A DNA stretch of 5,104 nt from Archaeoglobaceae archaeon. GTDB taxonomy: Archaea; Halobacteriota; Archaeoglobi; Archaeoglobales; Archaeoglobaceae. Of this stretch, positions 1 through 4,472 are shown piece after piece. The notes below the pieces were generated by a model. The model was not told the origin of the DNA. It saw nothing but the letters and a program-made list of their open reading frames with translations, and searched no databases. The position numbers and the translations under genes were made by a program. The first letter of the stretch is position 1; each line of letters starts with the position of its first letter. The stretch covers positions 1 to 5,104 of the forward strand of contig JALWBF010000171.1 in NCBI GenBank assembly GCA_027016055.1, written 5' to 3'.

Positions 1-148
1 CATGTGCAAGGGAGATCTTAGACTGGAGGTTGAGGAAGAAAATGAGGAGGAGATTATTTCCGGTAAGCTCATCTGCACGAAATGCGGAACCGATTATCCT
101 ATTGAAGACGGGATTCCGGTTATGCTTCCACCGGAATTGAGGAAGTGA
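1..148 (+). CDS. Trm112-family zinc-binding protein, 3' end only
   Basis: This is the C-terminal 48 codons of a small protein cut off by the left window edge; the frame starts at base 2 and the stop is TGA at 146-148. The visible part begins MCKGDL, followed by an acidic stretch, then CTKCG (cysteines at codons 25 and 28) and YPIEDGIPVMLPPELRK. A CxxC knuckle followed by YPI-DGIP-MLP is the hallmark of the Trm112 / UPF0434 fold. The cysteine at codon 2 should be the second half of the first CxxC pair, with its partner just off the window. Members of the family are small obligate partners that stabilise and activate SAM-dependent methyltransferases acting on tRNA, rRNA and release factor; that role is family knowledge, and no partner is visible here. 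The stop lies 5 bases before the preferred pyrG start, so the two genes are probably co-transcribed. Confidence 0.85.
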   Translation, partial: MCKGDLRLEVEEENEEEIISGKLICTKCGTDYPIEDGIPVMLPPELRK

Positions 149-149
149 T
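141..149 (+). promoter_or_regulatory. Shine-Dalgarno site of pyrG
   Basis: The bases GGAAGTGAT match the archaeal site complementary to the 16S rRNA 3' end (GGAGGTGAT) with one mismatch. The GGAAG core is 8 nt before ATG 154, a normal spacing. This favours ATG 154 over the in-frame GTG 145 and ATG 148, which lie inside the site. The site overlaps the stop codon of the upstream Trm112 gene, which fits translational coupling. Confidence 0.6.
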
Positions 150-153
150 GATC

Positions 154-1746
154 ATGAAATACATTTTTGTTACTGGCGGAGTAATGAGCGGTCTCGGAAA
201 AGGTATCACAGCCGCATCAATCGGAAGATTGCTCGTGGATATGGGCTACAAGGTGGTTCCGATAAAAATCGATCCATACATCAACATCGACGCCGGAACG
301 ATGAACCCGTTCCAGCACGGTGAAGTTTACGTTCTTAAAGACGGAACTGAAGTTGATTTGGATTTGGGGCATTACGAACGTTTTATTGGCATCGAATTAA
401 CCGGAGAGCATAACATAACTACCGGCAAGATATACAGAAACGTCATTGAGAAGGAAAGGAAGGGAGAATATCTGGGGCAGACCGTTCAGATAATACCTCA
501 CGTCACGGATGAGATAAAATCTTGGATCAGAAGAGTAGCTGAGAAGAGCGGTGCGGATATATGCTTGGTCGAGATAGGAGGGACAGTCGGAGACATAGAG
601 GGGATGCCTTTCTTGGAGGCGATAAGACAGATGAAGAATGAGGAGAAGGAAGAGGATTTCATGCTCGTTCACGTCACCTTAGTTCCTCTCGATAAGGGCG
701 GGGAACAGAAGACGAAGCCGACTCAGCACAGCGTGAAGGAGCTTAGGAGCATAGGTTTGCAGCCGGATGTTATAGTTGGAAGGTGCGTCGAGAAGCTACG
801 CCCGGAAACGAAGAAGAAGATATCACTGTTCTGCGACGTTCCGGTTGAAGCCGTAATAAGCGATGAGGATACGGATGAGATATACGAAGTTCCTCTGAAG
901 TTCAAGGAGGAAGGGCTTGACAGATATCTGCTTAAGAGACTTAAGCTTGAGAAGAAGGAGGAGAGAACTGAATGGGCGGAAATGGTTCGAAGGCTTAAAG
1001 AATTGAAGGAAGAAGTAACAATTGCGGTGGTTGGAAAATACACTCACGTCAGGGATTCATACATAAGCATCAGGGAAGCGTTAAAGCACGGCGGAATCGA
1101 AGCCGAATGTAAGGTTAAAATCCTCTGGATCGAAAGCGAGGAGCTCGAAAAGCGTGATGAGATAGAGATAGATGCTGACGGAATACTCGTTCCGGGCGGT
1201 TTCGGGAAGAGGGGTGCGGAAGGTAAGATCAAGGCGATTCAATATGCAAGAGAGAACGACATTCCATTTCTGGGCATATGCTTCGGATTCCAGCTTGCAG
1301 TAATCGAGTTTGCGAGGAACGTAATTGGATGGGAGGATGCAAACAGCAGTGAGTTGGCTGAAACCGATCATCCCGTAATCGATCTGCTGCCGGAACAAAG
1401 AAAAATCGATGCGCTCGGCGGAACCATGAGACTTGGAGAGATAGAGGTAACCCTAGTCCCGGGAACGATGGCTCATAAGTTATACGGAAAAGAAAAGATA
1501 TACGAGAGGCACAGGCATCGTTACGAGGTTAATCCGGAGTATAAGGATGACTTGGAGAAACACGGGCTTGTGATATCCGGCTATTCCGACAACGGAAGAA
1601 GGGTCGAAATAATCGAATATCCGAAGAACAGATTCTACTTGGGAACGCAGTTCCATCCCGAGTTCAAATCCCGTCCCTACGCACCTTCTCCGCCTTTTGT
1701 GGGCTTCGTCAAAGCGGCTTTGGAGTTCAAACGACAAAGGTTATAA
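154..1746 (+). CDS. pyrG: CTP synthase (glutamine-hydrolysing)
   Basis: CTP synthase converts UTP to CTP using ATP and glutamine-derived ammonia, the last step of pyrimidine nucleotide synthesis in the cytoplasm. The product is 530 residues, within the normal range. The N-terminal amidoligase domain (about 1-270) starts MKYIFVTGGV and carries the P-loop SGLGKGI (12-18), the magnesium-binding D70 in DLDLGHYERF and E140 in VEIGGTVGD. A charged linker (about 263-288) leads to a class I glutamine amidotransferase domain: oxyanion region PGGFG (347-351), nucleophile C376 in GICFGFQ, and the catalytic pair H501 and E503 in FHPEF. The sequence around the nucleophile has F at positions that are L and M in many bacterial enzymes; this looks like ordinary variation. 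In-frame starts at 145 and 148 are possible, but ATG 154 gives the usual family N-terminus and has the better ribosome site. It lies just downstream of the Trm112 gene, probably in one operon. No frameshift or missing key residue is seen. Confidence 0.98.
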   Translation: MKYIFVTGGVMSGLGKGITAASIGRLLVDMGYKVVPIKIDPYINIDAGTMNPFQHGEVYVLKDGTEVDLDLGHYERFIGIELTGEHNITTGKIYRNVIEKERKGEYLGQTVQIIPHVTDEIKSWIRRVAEKSGADICLVEIGGTVGDIEGMPFLEAIRQMKNEEKEEDFMLVHVTLVPLDKGGEQKTKPTQHSVKELRSIGLQPDVIVGRCVEKLRPETKKKISLFCDVPVEAVISDEDTDEIYEVPLKFKEEGLDRYLLKRLKLEKKEERTEWAEMVRRLKELKEEVTIAVVGKYTHVRDSYISIREALKHGGIEAECKVKILWIESEELEKRDEIEIDADGILVPGGFGKRGAEGKIKAIQYARENDIPFLGICFGFQLAVIEFARNVIGWEDANSSELAETDHPVIDLLPEQRKIDALGGTMRLGEIEVTLVPGTMAHKLYGKEKIYERHRHRYEVNPEYKDDLEKHGLVISGYSDNGRRVEIIEYPKNRFYLGTQFHPEFKSRPYAPSPPFVGFVKAALEFKRQRL

Positions 1747-1748
1747 AT
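1734..1748 (+). promoter_or_regulatory. Candidate TATA/BRE promoter for the small unknown gene
   Basis: TTATAAAT (1741-1748) is a good archaeal TATA box and is preceded by a purine-rich BRE-like ACAAAGG (1734-1740). The box centre is 24-25 bp before base 1769, so transcription would begin at about 1769-1771, right at the ATG of the next gene. The box contains the pyrG stop codon TAA (1744-1746). The coding constraint of the last pyrG codons could also produce this string by chance, so confidence is moderate. Confidence 0.5.
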
Positions 1749-1770
1749 AATGAATTTGGGGGTTTTGGGA

Positions 1771-2160
1771 ATGATGTATAGGAACACATATCTGGATAAA
1801 GTCGGAGAGCTATTGCAGAAGGCTATGGAAGTCGCTAACGACATTGAAAGCGCTGTGAAGGAACTTACGGATGAGGAGAAGATAAAGGAAATGTTCAGAA
1901 ACGATGTCGAATTTATAATGGATAAGTTCTACGGCGGAGATATAACCGACAAGGAAGCTCTGAATAATCTAAAGATGCTTAAGATCTACGCGATCTCACA
2001 GCTCAGCAAACATTTCAAGCGAATCGTCGAGGTTCTGGATGATTTGGAGAAGAAAGTTAAAAAGTTGAAGGAGGAGGTATCGAAGCAAGAGGTGATGGCT
2101 GACATCGTTGAGGATATCGTAAATACGATTAGGAAGGCTGAGATGGAGCTAAAATATTAG
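1771..2160 (+). CDS. Conserved-looking helical protein of unknown function
   Basis: I do not recognise this family. The predicted product is 129 residues, highly charged (rich in K, E and D) with few helix-breaking residues; there is no signal peptide, membrane segment or cysteine motif. Residues about 82-103 (around IVEVLDDLEKKVKKLKEEV) have hydrophobic residues every 3-4 positions and look like a coiled coil. The middle contains FMDKFYGGDIT-like sequence (48-59: FIMDKFYGGDIT), where YGGD is a probable turn between helices. Codon use matches the neighbours, so it is probably a real gene. Start choice: ATG 1750 would add 7 residues but leaves no room for the likely promoter. ATG 1771 (or 1774) lies about 25 bp from a TATA box and also 8 nt after a weak GGGGG ribosome site at 1758-1762. 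It follows pyrG by 24 nt and may also be read from pyrG transcripts. Its stop overlaps the dapA stop on the other strand by 4 nt. Confidence 0.75.
   Translation: MMYRNTYLDKVGELLQKAMEVANDIESAVKELTDEEKIKEMFRNDVEFIMDKFYGGDITDKEALNNLKMLKIYAISQLSKHFKRIVEVLDDLEKKVKKLKEEVSKQEVMADIVEDIVNTIRKAEMELKY
2048..2063 (-). terminator. Possible T-rich terminator of the rps17e-dapA transcript
   Basis: Read on the minus strand, this stretch is T-rich, with a T5 run at 2063-2059 followed by CTTTCTT. It lies about 95 nt past the dapA stop, inside the lysine-rich part of the opposing gene. Archaeal RNA polymerase can stop at oligo-T without a hairpin, but a Lys-rich reading frame would give this composition anyway. 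It is therefore only a candidate. Confidence 0.25.
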
Positions 2161-3026
2161 AGTAACTCCAAGCTTCTGAGAACCTCCTCCACCTTTTTGG
2201 TTTTTTCTTCATCCAACTCGACTAGAGGCAATCTCGGTTTTCCGGCCGGCAATCCCATCAATTCGAGGGCTTTTTTCACCGGAATCGGATTCGTGTCGAT
2301 GAAGAGAACTCTGAAGAGCGGCATAAGTCTGTAATGGAATTCCCTCGCCTTTTCTATATCTCCCTCCTTAAACGCCAAATACATCTCCTTCATTAGGTGT
2401 GGAGCGACGTTTGCGGCTACGCTTATAACGCCTTTGCCACCGAGCATGAGGATAGGCAATGTTAAGAAGTCGTCTCCGGAAAGTAGAACGAAGTCGTCGG
2501 GCGTTCTGTTTATGATCTCGCAGATCTGCTTCAGATTTCCGCTGGCTTCCTTAATGCCTATTATGTTGTCGAAATCGTTCGCCAACCTTTCAACGACATC
2601 AGGCGTTATGTTGCAAGCCGTTCTGCTTGGAACGTTGTAGATTATTATCGGAATCGATATCTCCTCAGCTATCTTCTTGTAGTGCTGGTAAAGTCCTTCC
2701 TTGTTCGGCTTGTTGTAGTAAGGCGTTATGAACATCGCAGCATCAGCACCGGCTTTTTCCACCTCCTTTCCCAAGAACACCGCTTCTCTCGTCGAATTGG
2801 ATCCCGCTCCGGCGATAACGGGAACGTTTGCAACTTCGCACACGTATTTAACTACTTCGATGTGCTCCTGATAGCTCAGCGTAGCGGATTCGCCCGTCGT
2901 TCCGGCCGGCACGACAGCATCGACGTGCTTCTCGACGTAATCCAAGAGCTTCGCTATTCCTTCATAGTCTACGTCGAAGTTCTCCTTGAAGGGCGTTACG
3001 AGGGCGGGAATTATGCCTTCAAACAT
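2157..3026 (-). CDS. dapA: 4-hydroxy-tetrahydrodipicolinate synthase
   Basis: DapA condenses pyruvate with aspartate semialdehyde, the first committed step of the diaminopimelate route to lysine. The product is 289 residues, the normal length for a class I TIM-barrel aldolase. Key residues are all present: T43 and T44 in PAGTTGES, Y104 in TPYYNKP, Y130 in IIYNVPSRT, R135 of the same motif (binds the aspartate semialdehyde carboxylate), and the Schiff-base lysine K159 in IGIKEASGN. The arginine and the full motif set favour DapA over the related 2-keto-3-deoxygluconate aldolases. Residues matching the E. coli lysine-feedback site are mostly kept (S47, A48, H55, N77, E81, Y103), with Y52 in place of the E. 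coli H53, so some lysine inhibition is possible. The start ATG overlaps the end of rps17e by 8 nt and has its own ribosome site; the two genes form an operon. The stop overlaps that of the convergent unknown gene. Confidence 0.96.
   Translation of the reverse strand: MFEGIIPALVTPFKENFDVDYEGIAKLLDYVEKHVDAVVPAGTTGESATLSYQEHIEVVKYVCEVANVPVIAGAGSNSTREAVFLGKEVEKAGADAAMFITPYYNKPNKEGLYQHYKKIAEEISIPIIIYNVPSRTACNITPDVVERLANDFDNIIGIKEASGNLKQICEIINRTPDDFVLLSGDDFLTLPILMLGGKGVISVAANVAPHLMKEMYLAFKEGDIEKAREFHYRLMPLFRVLFIDTNPIPVKKALELMGLPAGKPRLPLVELDEEKTKKVEEVLRSLELL
2194..2206 (+). terminator. Candidate oligo-T terminator for the small unknown gene
   Basis: A T5 run (2194-2198) and a T6 run (2201-2206), separated by GG and followed by CTTC, occur 34-46 nt past the stop of the + strand gene. 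Archaeal termination commonly occurs at such T tracts without a stem-loop. The tract lies inside the Lys-rich C-terminal codons of dapA on the other strand, so the same bases serve coding and possibly termination. Confidence 0.45.
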
Positions 3027-3216
3027 TTACCCACCCTCTGTTAACCTTTCTCGTTATATAACCCGCCACCCTGTTCCTAACCCTCTTGCTCTTTATGTTC
3101 GTAAGCTCTTGGACGAGCTTCTTATTTACGTCGAAATCTCCGGTCCAGATGTCCGGATACTTCCTGAGCAACTCCATCGCTATGTTTTTAATATAAGCCG
3201 GCTTAACCGTTCCCAT
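3019..3216 (-). CDS. rps17e: 30S ribosomal protein eS17
   Basis: This is the small-subunit ribosomal protein found in archaea and eukaryotes but not bacteria. The product is 65 residues, matching the short archaeal form, which lacks the eukaryotic C-terminal extension. Recognisable segments are MGTVKPAYIKNIAMELLRKYP at the N-terminus, then DFDVNKKLVQELTNIKSK and the signature RNRVAGYITRKVNRG near the C-terminus. The start ATG is preceded by a near-perfect ribosome site and a promoter, so it leads the rps17e-dapA operon. Its last 8 nt overlap the dapA start, and the C-terminal codons NRGWVNV also carry the dapA ribosome site. Confidence 0.96.
   Translation of the reverse strand: MGTVKPAYIKNIAMELLRKYPDIWTGDFDVNKKLVQELTNIKSKRVRNRVAGYITRKVNRGWVNV
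3030..3038 (-). promoter_or_regulatory. Shine-Dalgarno site of dapA
   Basis: On the minus strand, GAGGGTGGG lies 3 nt before the dapA ATG, with its GAGGG core about 7 nt away. It sits within the last codons of rps17e. It supports the start at 3026 and coupled translation of the two genes. Confidence 0.6.
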
Positions 3217-3221
3217 TCAAC

Positions 3222-3228
3222 CACCTCC
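3222..3228 (-). promoter_or_regulatory. Shine-Dalgarno site of rps17e
   Basis: On the minus strand, GGAGGTG ends 5 nt before the rps17e ATG. This is a perfect 7-nt match to the 16S rRNA 3' end complement and the strongest ribosome site in the window, as expected for a ribosomal protein gene. Confidence 0.85.
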
Positions 3229-3249
3229 CCTTCGATTTAGATAGCATCC

Positions 3250-3262
3250 TATTTAAGTTTTC
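3250..3262 (-). promoter_or_regulatory. TATA/BRE promoter of rps17e-dapA
   Basis: On the minus strand, GAAAA (3262-3258, BRE-like) directly precedes CTTAAATA (3257-3250), a strong archaeal TATA box. Start of transcription about 25 bp downstream would be near 3228-3230. This gives a leader of about 12-14 nt that just contains the Shine-Dalgarno site. Box, spacing and ribosome site all agree. Confidence 0.75.
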
Positions 3263-3266
3263 CCGA

Positions 3267-3282
3267 CCGAAATAAATTTTTT
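3267..3282 (+). promoter_or_regulatory. TATA/BRE promoter of moaC
   Basis: CCGAAA (3267-3272) is BRE-like and is followed by the A/T-only tract TAAATTTTTT (3273-3282), which can serve as the TATA box. Transcription would start near 3300-3304, at or just before the moaC ATG. No ribosome site precedes that ATG, which fits a leaderless or nearly leaderless mRNA. Confidence 0.6.
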
Positions 3283-3303
3283 AGTTTCGATTCCTGATGT
3301 TTT

Positions 3304-3744
3304 ATGCAAGCAAGGATGGTGGATATCTCTGCTAAGAGCGACGTTATAAGGATTGCTGTAGCTGAGGGTTTTATAAAGCTTAGGAAGGAGACGGTTGAAG
3401 CGATAAAGGAAGGTAAAACTCCGAAAGGTGACGTTCTCAATACTGCAAGCATAGCGGCAATATTGGCTGTTAAAAAAACACCTGAAATTATTCCGATGTG
3501 CCATCCGATTCCGATAACCTCTGTAAGCATCAATTTCGATATTGAAGATGAAGGAGTTAAGGTCGTTTGCACCGTCAAGTCTTTCGGTAAAACCGGTGTT
3601 GAGATGGAAGCTTTAACAGGCGTAAGCGTTGCCTTGCTTACGATTTGGGACATGGTTAAGTCCATGGAAAAGGACGAAAGCGGGAACTATCCCAATACGG
3701 CTATACAATGGATAAGGGTTGTTGAGAAGAGAAAGGAGAAATAG
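3304..3744 (+). CDS. moaC: Cyclic pyranopterin monophosphate synthase MoaC
   Basis: MoaC, acting after the radical-SAM enzyme MoaA, converts 3',8-cyclo-7,8-dihydro-GTP to cyclic pyranopterin monophosphate, the first stable intermediate of molybdopterin (Mo or W cofactor) synthesis. The product is 146 residues, typical for archaeal stand-alone MoaC. Motifs in order: ARMVDIS near the N-terminus, K41 in PKGDVL, IPMCHPIPIT with H67, TGVEMEALTGVS with E100 and E102, and the catalytic D116 and K119 in WDMVKSMEK. The C-terminus GNYPNTAIQWIRVVEK is also family-typical. ATG 3304 is chosen because it is the first in-frame start and lies about 25 bp from the TATA tract; the ATG at 3316 (M5) is possible but would remove the conserved AR. 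There is no Shine-Dalgarno. It is divergent from rps17e and ends 2 bp from the stop of the convergent HisA-like gene. No other cofactor genes are nearby. Confidence 0.96.
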   Translation: MQARMVDISAKSDVIRIAVAEGFIKLRKETVEAIKEGKTPKGDVLNTASIAAILAVKKTPEIIPMCHPIPITSVSINFDIEDEGVKVVCTVKSFGKTGVEMEALTGVSVALLTIWDMVKSMEKDESGNYPNTAIQWIRVVEKRKEK

Positions 3745-3746
3745 AA

Positions 3747-4424
3747 CTAAACGTAGCCCCTTCTCACGACTTCCAAAGCTATTGAACGGTTGTGAACTGC
3801 CGTGGCTATCAAAGCACCTTCGCATCCGATCTCCTTAAGCCTGTGAAGATCTTCGATGGAACCAACACCTCCGCCGGCGAAAACGGGGTTTTCCGACAGA
3901 TCTATAGCCTTTTCGATGGTTTCCAGATCCAAAGAGCAACTGCCGATTCTATCGAGTGTTAGAACTATTAAGCCGAGCAGGCTGAAGGTGTTTAGATATT
4001 CGATCATGCTTTCGATTTCCAAGTTGCTGTTCGAAAGCAATCTGCCTTCTTTGATGTCCAAGCTAACGAATACCGGAATTCGAACTTCTTCAAGCTTACT
4101 CATATCGAAAGTTTCCGTTCCCAATACCGGCGTGAATTTTAAGCCGTTAAGCTCCTCCGGATTTTTGAATCCGCAATCGGCGATGAGATGCTCAACCTTA
4201 TCTGCAAGGATCTCAACCGTTCCGATATTGTTACCTTTGCCCATTATTTTATCCAAATCCGCAACGTATAGAAACTTCGGCTTCACAGCTTCAACAACGC
4301 CGATCGGATCATCGACATCGACGATTCTGCTAAATCTGCTGATGGGATAGTAGTTTCTTCTTACACCTCCGAAAGCCCGAACGACTTTGCCGTTCATTAT
4401 GTCGATGACGAAGTATATACGCAT
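3747..4424 (-). CDS. HisA/HisF-related TIM-barrel protein of unknown substrate
   Basis: The product is 225 residues and resembles HisA, the ProFAR isomerase of histidine synthesis. D8 in FVIDIMNGKVVR and D123 in VSLDIKEG match the two HisA catalytic aspartates. YVADLDKIMGKGNN (53-66) matches the second half-motif, and AGGGVGSIEDL (183-193) with ALIATAVH (204-211) are the phosphate-binding loops. Unlike classical HisA, it has RAFGGVRRNYYPI after the first strand and ends ATAVHNRS rather than the usual GRALYEG-like ending. These features fit the archaeal HisA/HisF-related family (recalled as TIGR00734), whose members coexist with a true HisA and have no proven reaction. It should not be annotated as hisA without checking for another copy. 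The frame stays open upstream to 4859, but ATG 4424 gives the family N-terminus, and any longer form would run antisense through argC. No ribosome site precedes the ATG, and a TATA-like box is centred 24.5 bp upstream, so the mRNA is probably leaderless. Confidence 0.82.
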   Translation of the reverse strand: MRIYFVIDIMNGKVVRAFGGVRRNYYPISRFSRIVDVDDPIGVVEAVKPKFLYVADLDKIMGKGNNIGTVEILADKVEHLIADCGFKNPEELNGLKFTPVLGTETFDMSKLEEVRIPVFVSLDIKEGRLLSNSNLEIESMIEYLNTFSLLGLIVLTLDRIGSCSLDLETIEKAIDLSENPVFAGGGVGSIEDLHRLKEIGCEGALIATAVHNRSIALEVVRRGYV

Positions 4425-4444
4425 ATCAAAAGCTATTGGAACGG

Positions 4445-4452
4445 TTTTATAG
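4445..4452. promoter_or_regulatory. Shared TATA box of the HisA-like gene and argC
   Basis: TTTTATAG on the + strand (CTATAAAA on the - strand) is the only good TATA-like box in this 48-bp divergent gap. Its centre, 4448.5, is 24.5 bp from the A of each start codon (4424 on -, 4473 on +). That is the standard archaeal distance from TATA centre to transcription start. On the minus strand it is preceded by GAAAACTG (BRE-like), and on the + strand by GGAACGG (weaker). Neither gene has a Shine-Dalgarno site, so both may be transcribed leaderless from this one box. Confidence 0.6.
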
Positions 4453-4472
4453 CAGTTTTCAGACGTTGTTAT

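Noticed and set aside
397..1737. Several open frames on the minus strand within pyrG
   Set aside because: They are antisense to a fully conserved CTP synthase, have unlikely compositions (Ser/Leu/Phe-rich) and lack ribosome sites or promoters.
2239..2915. Repeated TTCCGGCCGGC string (about 2240 and 2907) in dapA
   Set aside because: Both copies encode Pro-Ala-Gly in the same frame. They are far apart and unflanked by longer similarity, so coding coincidence explains them.
2434..3240. Open frames on the + strand across dapA and rps17e
   Set aside because: They lie antisense to two recognisable genes, and their translations show no family motif.
3297..3299. ATG at 3297 as an alternative moaC start
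   Set aside because: It is out of frame with MoaC by one base; ATG 3304 is the first in-frame start.
3856..4350. 164-codon open frame on the + strand opposite the HisA-like gene
   Set aside because: The translation is Ser/Leu/Pro-rich with no recognisable motif, while the opposite strand encodes the conserved TIM barrel with its aspartates and phosphate loops.
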